This document shows, in pieces, positions 15,828 through 27,667 of a stretch of 64,000 nt of DNA. The stretch is from Lichenicola sp965198655 (GTDB taxonomy: Bacteria; Pseudomonadota; Alphaproteobacteria; Acetobacterales; Acetobacteraceae), in assembly GCA_965198655.1 (NCBI GenBank), contig OZ240668.1, forward strand, positions 806,001 to 870,000, in the 5' to 3' direction. The position numbers and the translations under genes are program-made. The notes under the pieces are model-generated. The model was not told the origin of the DNA. It ran no database searches and worked only from the letters and a program-made list of their open reading frames with translations. The stretch's first letter is position 1. The number at the start of each line of letters is the position of its first letter.

Positions 15828-16433
15828 TCAACCAGCCTGGAACGAAGCCAGCTTCGCCGGAGTGTCGAAATCCTCCAGCACGCCCGCATCGTCGGTTTCC
15901 ACCGCCAGCACCGCAGTCTGCGGCCGGTCCAGCACCGCCCGTGCGCCGATGTCGCCGCGCAGTCCGAGCAGGGTCCGGAACATGCGGCGGTCCCACAGCA
16001 CCGGGTTGCCGCGCCGGCCGTTCGACACCGGCAGCACCGCGTCGGGTAGTGGACAGGCTTCCCGCCAAGCCTCGATCAGGCGATGGAGCGTCGCCGGCAG
16101 CACCAGCGGCATGTCGCCGAGACAAACCAGCGCCGCGTCCCAACCCTCGCGTTCCGCCGCCGCGATGCCGCAGCGCAGGCTGGCGGCCAGTCCTTCCGCA
16201 TGGTCGGCAGCGTGCAGGAAGGCGGCTCCGGGACAGGCGCTGCGTATGCGGGCCGCGTCGTGCCCCAGCACCAGCAGAACCGGATCGGCACCGCTCGCCT
16301 CGATCGCGCCGAGCGTCCGGGCGATCATCGGCTGCCCGGACGGATCGCGGGTCAGCAGCTTGTCCCAGGGCCTGGCGCGTCGTCCGGCACCTCCGGCCAG
16401 CACCAGCGCTCCGACCCGAGGCGGCGGCCTCAT
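15828..16433 (-). CDS. nucleotidyltransferase, MocA/MobA-like (molybdenum cofactor cytidylyl/guanylyltransferase)
   Basis: 201 aa. The GT-A type nucleotidyltransferase start VGALVLAGGAGRRARPWDKLL has the LxGGxxxR...K pattern; ALVCLGDMPLV is the metal-binding block, and NGRRGNPVLW is close to the MocA consensus RGNPV. MocA makes molybdopterin cytosine dinucleotide for the xanthine oxidase family. The gene overlaps the XdhC gene by 4 bases, which supports this role. Confidence 0.87.
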   Translation of the reverse strand: MRPPPRVGALVLAGGAGRRARPWDKLLTRDPSGQPMIARTLGAIEASGADPVLLVLGHDAARIRSACPGAAFLHAADHAEGLAASLRCGIAAAEREGWDAALVCLGDMPLVLPATLHRLIEAWREACPLPDAVLPVSNGRRGNPVLWDRRMFRTLLGLRGDIGARAVLDRPQTAVLAVETDDAGVLEDFDTPAKLASFQAG

Positions 16434-17164
16434 TCCCGCTCGCCGCGCCGTGCCGCCAGTGGAGCGTCACGGCGCACGGCGACGATCTCGGCCAGGATCG
16501 ACAACGCGATTTCCGGCGCACCGATCGCGCCGATCGCCAGCCCGACCGGGCCGCGCACGCGGTCCAGCGCGGCCTCGTCGAACCCCGCCGCACGCATCCG
16601 GTCGCGTCGCGCGCCCTGCGTCCTGCGCGATCCCAGCGCGCCCACGTAGAAGGCGGGGCTTTGGAGGGCGAGCGCCAGGGCCGGATCGTCCAGCTTCGGA
16701 TCGTGCGTCAGCGTCACCAGCGCGCTGTGCCGGTCGAGCCCAAGCGTTTGCAGCGCCTCCTCCGGCCATTCCGTCATCAGCTCGGTGCCGGGAAACCGCT
16801 CGACGGTGGCGAAGCCTCGTCGCGGGTCGATCACGGTCACCAGCAGGCCGACCGTCCGGGCCAGCGGAGCCAGGGCCTGCGCCACGTGCACCGCGCCGAT
16901 CACCAGCAGGCGCGGCGGCGGAACGTGCACGTGCAGGAACCATCCCTCGGCTCCAAGGGAGACCTGCTCGCTGCGTTCGCCGGAAGCCGCCGTCGTGGCG
17001 GCGTCGAGCAGCCCGGCGGGCAGGGAGGCCGCCGGATCCGCAACCAGCCCGGTCCCATCCTGGCGCAGCAGGACCTGCATTCCGTCCGGCAGACGCGTCG
17101 CCAGCACCACGAGCCGACGGCGCCGCTTCGCCTCGATCAGGTCTGCCAGCGTGTCCGGCGTCAT
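16430..17164 (-). CDS. XdhC family protein, Rossmann-domain form
   Basis: 244 aa. XdhC proteins bind the molybdenum cofactor, help its sulfuration and deliver it to xanthine-oxidase-type enzymes. The C-terminal XdhC Rossmann domain is clear: LLVIGAVHVAQALAPLA, VTLTHDPKLDDPAL, and FYVGALGSRRT with GPVGLAIGAIGAPEIALSI. The preceding gene encodes a separate N-terminal type domain, so function is split over two chains. Overlaps of 4 bases (ATGA) at both ends indicate a tightly coupled operon. Confidence 0.92.
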   Translation of the reverse strand: MTPDTLADLIEAKRRRRLVVLATRLPDGMQVLLRQDGTGLVADPAASLPAGLLDAATTAASGERSEQVSLGAEGWFLHVHVPPPRLLVIGAVHVAQALAPLARTVGLLVTVIDPRRGFATVERFPGTELMTEWPEEALQTLGLDRHSALVTLTHDPKLDDPALALALQSPAFYVGALGSRRTQGARRDRMRAAGFDEAALDRVRGPVGLAIGAIGAPEIALSILAEIVAVRRDAPLAARRGERE

Positions 17165-17544
17165 CGGCCGGCGTCGCCGCCCAGCCGTTCGACGAACACG
17201 CTGATGGTGCCGCCGCAGGTCAGGCCCACGGACCAGGCGCTGTTGTCGCTGACGCCGTAGGACAGCAGGCGCGGCTGCCCGTCACGCATCGTCTCGTACG
17301 CCGCCTCGACCACGTCGGCCTCCACGCACCCGCTGCTCACCGAGCCGGCGATCCGGCCGTCGCCGCCGATCGCCATGCGGCTGCCAGCCGGACGCGGCGA
17401 GCTGCCCCAGGTCGCGGTCACGGTGGCCAGCGCCACCGCCGCGCCGTCCGCATGCCAGCGCGCGGCCTGGAGCAGGGGGTCGTCGAGCGGCGTTTCCTGC
17501 GGGAAGGCGGCCTGCTGGATGTCGGTCTGGCGGGAGTCGGTCAT
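17161..17544 (-). CDS. XdhC/CoxI N-terminal domain protein
   Basis: 127 aa. An XdhC_CoxI domain alone: VALATVTATWGSSPRPAG, MAIGGDGRIAGSVSSGCVE with the conserved Cys, and LLSYGVSDNSAWSVGLTCGG. It is the short partner seen in front of the Rossmann-type XdhC in several Rhodospirillales. First gene of a run with the second XdhC and MocA; no xanthine dehydrogenase or CO dehydrogenase-like subunit is in the window. Confidence 0.92.
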   Translation of the reverse strand: MTDSRQTDIQQAAFPQETPLDDPLLQAARWHADGAAVALATVTATWGSSPRPAGSRMAIGGDGRIAGSVSSGCVEADVVEAAYETMRDGQPRLLSYGVSDNSAWSVGLTCGGTISVFVERLGGDAGR

Positions 17545-17667
17545 GGTTCTGGTCCGAACGAAGGGGTGGCGGTCTGGAACGGGGATGCCGCGGGAGCCAT
17601 AACGGTTGGCGCCCAGCTCGTTCCAGGCCGGGCCGTTCCAGGCCAGCCGTTTCAGGAGTGTCGACCG

Positions 17668-18324
17668 ATGCCGCCGCCGAAGCTCGAGATCGTGGTCGTC
17701 ACCCCGTTCCAGCAGAACTGCCAGATCCTGCGGGACGGGAACACCGGACGCGGCGTGGTGGTGGATCCCGGCGGCGACGTGCCGCAGATCCTGGCCCGGC
17801 TGGCCGGGCTCGGCGCGTCGGTCGAGGCGATCCTGCTGACCCACGGTCACCTCGACCATGCCGGCGGTGCCGCAGCCCTGCGCGACGCGCTGCCGCCGGT
17901 ATCGGGTGCGCCGGTTCCGGTGATCGGCCCGGACCGGCGCGACGCCTTCCTGCTCGCCGGCATCGCCGCACAGGCCAGCGCCTTGGGGATCGCCGACATG
18001 CAGAACGTCACGCCCGACCGTTACCTGGAGGAGGGCGAGGTGCTGTCGTTCGCGGGCTGCCGGCTCCGGGTGCTGCACGTGCCGGGCCACACGCCGGGCC
18101 ACGTCGTCTTCATCGAGGAGGCGCTGCGCTTCGGCCTGGTCGGCGACACCCTGTTCCGCGGCTCGGTCGGCCGGACCGACTTCCCGTATGCCGACGGACC
18201 GGCGCTGATGGCCGGGATCCGCGCCAAGCTGCTCGGCCTGGGCGACGACCTGGCCATCGTTCCGGGTCACGGCGCCGGCTCCACGATCGGTCAGGAGCGG
18301 CGAACCAACCCTTTCCTGTCCTGA
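17668..18324 (+). CDS. metallo-beta-lactamase fold hydrolase (glyoxalase II-like, YcbL type)
   Basis: 218 aa. The zinc motif THGHLDHAGG (HxHxDH) at about residues 60-69, then HVPGHTPGH, the bridging Asp in GLVGDTLF and the C-terminal His in IVPGHGAGSTIG complete a binuclear site. The short length without a separate C-terminal glutathione-binding domain fits the YcbL/GloC branch (hydroxyacylglutathione hydrolase-like). The start at 17668 is preceded by CAGGAG. It is divergent from the xdhC operon. Confidence 0.9.
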   Translation: MPPPKLEIVVVTPFQQNCQILRDGNTGRGVVVDPGGDVPQILARLAGLGASVEAILLTHGHLDHAGGAAALRDALPPVSGAPVPVIGPDRRDAFLLAGIAAQASALGIADMQNVTPDRYLEEGEVLSFAGCRLRVLHVPGHTPGHVVFIEEALRFGLVGDTLFRGSVGRTDFPYADGPALMAGIRAKLLGLGDDLAIVPGHGAGSTIGQERRTNPFLS

Positions 18325-18420
18325 CGCGACGCCGCGCCGCTCTTGCAACCTGGCCCTGGCGGAGGTCCTGTGCGGCCGAGGAGCCGGCAACCGCGCCGGA
18401 CGCTGCCGGAGATCTCGTCG

Positions 18421-18930
18421 ATGCTCGTTCGTTCCAACGCCGCGCCGGCGGTCCTGCTGGCATCGCTGTTGTCGTTGTGTCGCCTGCATGGGGCGGTGGC
18501 CCAGGACGCCGAGCCGACCGCGGCCCAGCCGACGCTGAAGCAGGACCATCTCTCGGTCGTGAGCCAGGACGGGACGCGGCACGACTTCTCGGTCGAGCTC
18601 GCCCGGACGCCGCGTCAGCAGGAGATCGGGCTGATGTTCCGCACCAGCATCCCGGCCGGCAGCGGCATGCTGTTCGTCTGGCCGGAGCCGCAGCAGAGCG
18701 CCATGTGGATGAAGCATTGTCCGGTGCCGGAGGACATGGTGTTCATTGGCGCCGACAACCGGATCATGCACATCGCGGAAGACACGGTGCCCTACAGCCT
18801 CGCCAACATAGACAGCCACGGGGTGGCCAAGGCGACGCTGGAGCTGCAGGGCGGCATCACCGGCAGGCTCGGGATCCGGGTCGGCGACCTGGTGCAGAGT
18901 CCCGAGCTCGGCGTGGCGGGGAAGTCCTGA
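18421..18930 (+). CDS. exported DUF192 family protein
   Basis: 169 aa. An N-terminal signal peptide (AAPAVLLASLLSLC, cleavage near AVA/Q) precedes a DUF192 domain: RQQEIGLMFRTSIP, GMLFVWPEPQQSAMWMKHC, and DMVFIGADNRIMHI. The family is widespread, mostly periplasmic, with unknown biochemical role. A start at 18343 would add a Pro/Arg-rich stretch before the signal and is unlikely. Confidence 0.9.
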   Translation: MLVRSNAAPAVLLASLLSLCRLHGAVAQDAEPTAAQPTLKQDHLSVVSQDGTRHDFSVELARTPRQQEIGLMFRTSIPAGSGMLFVWPEPQQSAMWMKHCPVPEDMVFIGADNRIMHIAEDTVPYSLANIDSHGVAKATLELQGGITGRLGIRVGDLVQSPELGVAGKS

Positions 18931-18966
18931 GGGTCAGGACCGGAAGGCGATCCGGTGATGCGCAAA

Positions 18967-18991
18967 GGGCGGGAGCGCTGCGCTCCCGCCC
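18967..18991. terminator. bidirectional hairpin terminator
   Basis: A perfect 11-bp stem, GGGCGGGAGCG with CGCTCCCGCCC, closed by a 3-base loop, lies between the converging DUF192 and dps genes. Without a strong T tract on either side, it is a likely rather than certain intrinsic terminator. Confidence 0.75.
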
Positions 18992-19014
18992 TCCTGCTGC
19001 ACGGGTGAGGGTGT

Positions 19015-19557
19015 TCAGGCCGCGCGCTGGCCCGCGCCGTCGCCGTCGCGCATCTCGCCGGTCGGCTCCTGCACGTGCGCCTCGAGGAACCAGAGCTGCT
19101 TGTCGATCGCGCGGCTGACCTCGGTCAGCAGGTCCGCAGTGTCCGGATCGCCCGCCTCGTCGGTATCGTCGATGTTCTCGCGCACGGTGTTGGCGAACAC
19201 CGAGTAGCGGTCGATCAGCGCCGACAGGTGGTCGGCGACGCGGTAGATGTCGGTCGGATACGCCGTGAGCTGGCTGCTCGCGGTGATGGCCTGGGTGGTG
19301 CCGAACGCCGTGCCGCCCAGCGCCGTGATCCGCTCGGCCATCTTGTCGTTCAGGTCGTCCTGCTCGGTGCGGAACCCGTCCAGCATCAGGTGGATGCCGA
19401 TGAACTGAGGGCCCTTCAGGTTCCAGTGCGCCTGCTTGGTGATCAGGGACAGGTCCAGCCCGTCGGCCAGGCGCTTGTTTAGCACGTCGATGGCGACGCT
19501 GCGTGCGTTGGATTCGAGCTTGGTGCGGGTCGGATGCAGCCGCTGCTTGGTGGCCAT
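19015..19557 (-). CDS. dps: Dps family DNA-binding/ferritin-like protein
   Basis: 180 aa. Dps dodecamers oxidise and store iron with peroxide and protect DNA. Ferroxidase-site residues are in LITKQAHWNLKGPQF (His) and LMLDGFRTEQDDLNDKMAERI (Asp, Glu); the N-terminus MATKQRLHPTRTKLESNAR is basic as in DNA-binding members. The start at 19557 has AAAGG upstream; readings further out are not family-like. Single gene, convergent with the DUF192 gene and divergent from the epimerase gene. Confidence 0.95.
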   Translation of the reverse strand: MATKQRLHPTRTKLESNARSVAIDVLNKRLADGLDLSLITKQAHWNLKGPQFIGIHLMLDGFRTEQDDLNDKMAERITALGGTAFGTTQAITASSQLTAYPTDIYRVADHLSALIDRYSVFANTVRENIDDTDEAGDPDTADLLTEVSRAIDKQLWFLEAHVQEPTGEMRDGDGAGQRAA

Positions 19558-19756
19558 GGATGAAGCCTTTCGTGCTTGAAGCCTGGGAAGACGGATGCCG
19601 GCCATCCGGTCGTGCCGGCGGCCTGGCATCGGGCTGCGGGAGAACGCGGCCGTCCGGCGATGGTTCAGCACGAGCCCCATGCGGGCCGCCGTTCTTGCGT
19701 CGGGGCGTTCGCGCCTTCACAAGCGAGGGGCTGGGGATCGGACACGAAGGGGAGCC

Positions 19757-20734
19757 ATGACGGTTCTGGTGACGGGAGGGGCTGGCTTCATCGGGCACCA
19801 CGTCATCCTGGCGCTGCTCGATGCTGGCGAGCAGGTGATCGGCCTCGACAACCTGAACGCCTACTACGACCCGGCCCTGAAGCGGGCGCGCTGCGCGCGG
19901 CTACTTGGTCGTCCCGGCTACCGGTTCGTGGAGGCCGACATCGTCGACCGCGAGGCGATGGACGCCTTGTTCGCGGCCGAACCCGGCATCACCCGCATCG
20001 TGCACCTGGCCGCCCAGGCCGGCGTGCGGCATTCCATGATCGACCCCTACGGCTACGTGCAGGTCAACGTGCTCGGGCACGTGACCCTGCTGGAGGCGGC
20101 GCGTCGGCTGGACCGGCTCCGGCACCTGGTGTTCGCGTCCTCCTCCTCGGTCTACGGGCTGAACGACAGCCTGCCGTTCCGCGAGACCGACCGCACCGAC
20201 CGTCCGAACTCGGTTTACGCGGCGACGAAGCGCTCGGGCGAACTGATCTCGCACGCCTACGGCCACCTCTACGGCATCCCGCAGACGGCCTTGCGCTTCT
20301 TCACGGTCTACGGGCCCTGGGGTCGTCCGGACATGGCCTATTACAGCTTTGCCCGTGCCATCGCCGAAGGCCGACCGGTGACGCTCTACGAGGGCGAGGG
20401 CCTGTGCCGGGACTTCACCTATGTCGACGACGTGGTCGAGGGGGTGTTGCGCGTGCTGGAGCTGCCGCCGGACCCCGGGATCGAACAGGTGCGCATCCTC
20501 AACCTGGGCAACCGTCGCAGCGAGCGTGTGTCCCGCATGGTCGCACTGCTCGAACAGGCGATGGAACGCCGGGCGGAGATCCGGATGGTGTCGCGGCCGG
20601 CAGCCGACCTGATGGCGACCTGGGCGGCGGTGGATGCGGCGCAGGAGCTGACCGGCTGGCAACCCCGTACGCCGCTCGACGTCGGGATCCCGCGGTTCGT
20701 GTCCTGGTTCCGGGCCTATCACGACATCTCCTGA
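19757..20734 (+). CDS. NAD-dependent epimerase/dehydratase, UDP-glucuronate 4-epimerase-like
   Basis: 325 aa. Extended SDR fold: VLVTGGAGFIGHHV (TGxxGxxG) at the N-terminus, HLAAQAGVRHS, SSSSVYG, and YAATKRSGE (YxxxK). The HLAAQAGVRHSMIDPYGYVQ and ALRFFTVYGPWGRPDMA blocks are those of UDP-glucuronate 4-epimerases, which convert UDP-GlcA to UDP-GalA for surface polysaccharides. The start at 19757 follows AAGGGGAG. No other glycan genes lie beside it. Confidence 0.88.
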   Translation: MTVLVTGGAGFIGHHVILALLDAGEQVIGLDNLNAYYDPALKRARCARLLGRPGYRFVEADIVDREAMDALFAAEPGITRIVHLAAQAGVRHSMIDPYGYVQVNVLGHVTLLEAARRLDRLRHLVFASSSSVYGLNDSLPFRETDRTDRPNSVYAATKRSGELISHAYGHLYGIPQTALRFFTVYGPWGRPDMAYYSFARAIAEGRPVTLYEGEGLCRDFTYVDDVVEGVLRVLELPPDPGIEQVRILNLGNRRSERVSRMVALLEQAMERRAEIRMVSRPAADLMATWAAVDAAQELTGWQPRTPLDVGIPRFVSWFRAYHDIS

Positions 20735-21167
20735 TCCGGTTCGCTCGGGCGCATGAGGCGGAGGAGAATCCTCTTTCCGTCGTTTTCTCCGCTTGACGCT
20801 TTGTTCATTGGGGCCTAAATCCCCGTTCGCCGCTGGCGGATGGAGCTTGCTCTTCCTTGCCAGTTTTGCTAGGGTCTGTGCCCCTGTTCGGGCGGGTATC
20901 CTGGATGGTATGTTCCTTTGACATGTGAATCTGGATGGAAGGGATATGTTGGCGGCGCTGTTGCGCGTGTTGTTTGGTTAGCTTTTGTTGACTGGGCTTC
21001 ATGTGGATGCTGGGTTTGGGGTTCGGGTTTATGTTCCGGGCTTTGGCTTTGGTGTTGTTCGGCGATGCTGGTGTATCTTTGGTATAGACAGTATTGTTTG
21101 ACGATGCTTGAGGTTTGAGGTTTGGATCTGTTCTGATCGTTTGGCGTGTTATGCGTTGGACGGGATG
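20735..21167 (+). promoter_or_regulatory. T/G-rich leader and promoter region of the rRNA operon
   Basis: 433 bases without a gene. Composition shifts sharply from the GC-rich surroundings to T- and G-rich sequence. It holds at least two -35-like sites, TTGACG at 20793 and a perfect TTGACA at 20918, and a third TTGACG at 21098. No ORF with coding character was found. Confidence 0.8.
20793..20821 (+). promoter_or_regulatory. candidate rrn promoter
   Basis: TTGACG (20793-20798), a 17-base spacer and TAAATC (20816-20821). The -35 matches 5 of 6 consensus bases; the -10 only about 3 of 6. A T-rich stretch directly upstream (20771-20790) could serve as an UP element. The perfect TTGACA at 20918-20923 has no good -10 at 16-18 bases, so its role is less sure. 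Confidence 0.45.
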
Positions 21168-22680
<1,513 letters not shown>

Positions 22681-22884
22681 AAGGATAGGGTTTGACGAGG
22701 ACGAGGTGGAAGCCTTGTTGTCTTGAACTCTTGTCCGCAAGCCAAGTCCTTTGTTGGATCAACGAAGGCACGCCTGGGCGTCATGGCCTGGTGTCGACGA
22801 TCTGGCGCTTGTGTGTGCTGGGTTGTTTGCGGCGCCGTCAGCATATCCCTTCCTGTGATGATGCCCGTCTGGGTTCATGCTTTG

Positions 22885-22961
<77 letters not shown>

Positions 22962-22972
22962 TTTCTTGGCTT

Positions 22973-23048
22973 GGGGGCGTAGCTCAGCTGGGAGAGCACC
23001 TGCTTTGCAAGCAGGGGGTCGTCGGTTCGATCCCGTCCGCCTCCACCA
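22973..23048 (+). tRNA. tRNA-Ala (TGC)
   Basis: 76 nt with encoded CCA. The acceptor stem GGGGGCG pairs with CGCCTCC; the anticodon TGC is at 23006-23008; T-arm GGTTCGATCCC. Second spacer tRNA, 11 bases after tRNA-Ile. Confidence 0.98.
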
Positions 23049-23324
23049 TGGGTGCGATGGACGGGGTGCGTTGGCATCATCACGGGGGGTATCCGATCGG
23101 GTGTCCTGTCACGGCACGAGGCGCGGAGCGTCGGTGTTGTGCTGGTCGTTCGGTAATCCAGGTGTTCTTTGGACAAGTGAAGAGGTTGGCGCGTTTCTGG
23201 CTCGAGGGTCAGGAGCGCGAGTGTGTATATCGAGAGCGTAGTTGTACGTGCTCGGATGATGGTCTTGTTTGTTCAGGGATTGGTTTGCGGCGTGAGCTGT
23301 GGCTGGTTTCTGTGCATGTGGGGC

Positions 23325-26077
<2,753 letters not shown>

Positions 26078-26203
26078 ACCGTATGGTCCCCAGGGTCTCG
26101 ACCCCAGGGCCAGAACCACATGCATAGAAATCATCCACAGCCATGAGCTCCGATACGCACACGCACGCACCAACCCCCCACTCGCCCAGCGATGCCTTGG
26201 ACG

Positions 26204-26320
26204 ACCTGGTGGCCATGGCGGGGAATGATCCACCCGATCCCATCCCGAACTCGGCCGTGAAAACCCCCAGCGCCTATGATACTGCGGCTTAAGCCGCGGG
26301 AAAGTCGGTCGCCGCCAGGT
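26204..26320 (+). rRNA. rrf: 5S ribosomal RNA
   Basis: About 116 nt. The terminal stem CCTGGTGGC pairs with GCCGCCAGG; the core CCACCCGATCCCATCCCGAAC is the conserved loop B-C region. It follows 23S by about 126 bases. Confidence 0.93.
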
Positions 26321-26384
26321 CCTCCAAAGCACCACAGCACACACGGCAGCTACATACAGCCGCCGCACACCACACCATCACCCA

Positions 26385-26462
<78 letters not shown>

Positions 26463-26695
26463 GATCTCCGACCCGGGGCAGCAGACATAGATCGTCGCTG
26501 CTCTCAGCTAGGTCGCAGGCAAATGCAACTTATGAGTGTTTCAAAGCACTTAACGTTGTCGTGTAGCCCGATTCGCCTGCTATTCAGCCCTAACGCTTCG
26601 TCATAGGATAACCAAGACATAGTCTCGCAACGGGAATTTGAGATCCGTCGCCGTCTTGTTCACCTGACGAGGTTACTCAGTTTGACCGATACACC

Positions 26696-27667
26696 ATGAG
26701 GCGCGCTGCCCGTCTCGCTGCGCCTATGCTCCCCTTGCTGTGCACAGGATGTGCGCCAGCAGGGTTTTGGCTGCTGCATCCGCGTGGGCCAGTGGCCATT
26801 GCCAGCCTGCACTCTTGGATCGTCGACACCGCCGCCACCCTCCTGGTGATCGGCCCCGCCACCCTCCTGGTGATGTGGGCGATCTGGCGCTATCGGCGCG
26901 CCGGCGGCAAAGGCCGTTATGCGCCGACTTTCTCGCATTCGGTTCCGCTCGAGGCCACCTTCTGGGGTGCTCCGCTGCTGGTGGTGGTCGGTCTCGGCTT
27001 CATCGCCGTCCAGGGCGCCTACGACACCGACCCCAGCGGTCCGGGCGTGATGGCGAGCAGCGCCGACGCCAGGAAGCCCACGGTCAACATCGACGTCATC
27101 ACCACCGACTGGCAGTGGCTGTTCATCTACCCCGACCATCACATCGCGGTCGCTAACGAGCTGGTGTTGCCGGTGCACACGCCGGTGCGGTTCCGGCTGA
27201 CCTCGTCCACCGTCGCCACCGACTTCTTCATCCCGCAGTTGACGGGCCAGATCGACGTGATGCCGGGAATGCGGACCTGGCAGGGCCTGATCGCAAACCA
27301 GACCGGCACCTATGACGGCTTCGCGTCCGACTACAACGGCCCCGGCTTCGCCTGGATGCGGTTCCAGACCCGCATCGTGTCCCCGGCCGACTTCGCGGCC
27401 TGGGAAGCGGGCGTGGGGAAGGCGACACGGCATCTGGACGGAGCGGAGTTCGACCGCTTCGCCGCACCTACCATCAACAAGTACAACGCCACCGCCGAGT
27501 TCTCGGCCGTGCAGGACAACCTGTTCGAGCACGTGATGCAGGAGGTGATGATGGGCAAGACCTTTCCCACTCCGGCCAACATGACCGAGAAGAAGGGCGA
27601 GAAGGTGAGCGGAAGCCCACAGCAGACAACCGCAATGCCTGTTTCCGACAAGGACGAGAGCCCATGA
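26696..27667 (+). CDS. cyoA: cytochrome bo3-type ubiquinol oxidase subunit II (copy 1)
   Basis: 323 aa. Subunit II of a quinol oxidase: a signal peptide with a possible lipoprotein Cys19 (LLCTGC), two TM helices (about residues 41-63 and 82-104), then a cupredoxin domain. The CuA ligands of cytochrome c oxidases are missing, as in CyoA, e.g. VPGHxxxxxF-like positions read TDFFIPQLTGQIDVMPGMRT. First gene of cyoABCD copy 1; its last 4 bases overlap cyoB. The 233 bases before it, after tRNA-fMet, are AT-richer and hold no ORF. Confidence 0.92.
   Translation: MRRAARLAAPMLPLLCTGCAPAGFWLLHPRGPVAIASLHSWIVDTAATLLVIGPATLLVMWAIWRYRRAGGKGRYAPTFSHSVPLEATFWGAPLLVVVGLGFIAVQGAYDTDPSGPGVMASSADARKPTVNIDVITTDWQWLFIYPDHHIAVANELVLPVHTPVRFRLTSSTVATDFFIPQLTGQIDVMPGMRTWQGLIANQTGTYDGFASDYNGPGFAWMRFQTRIVSPADFAAWEAGVGKATRHLDGAEFDRFAAPTINKYNATAEFSAVQDNLFEHVMQEVMMGKTFPTPANMTEKKGEKVSGSPQQTTAMPVSDKDESP

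Noticed and set aside
20988..21016. TTGACT inside the rrn leader as a further promoter
   Set aside because: No AT-rich -10 at 16-19 bases downstream.
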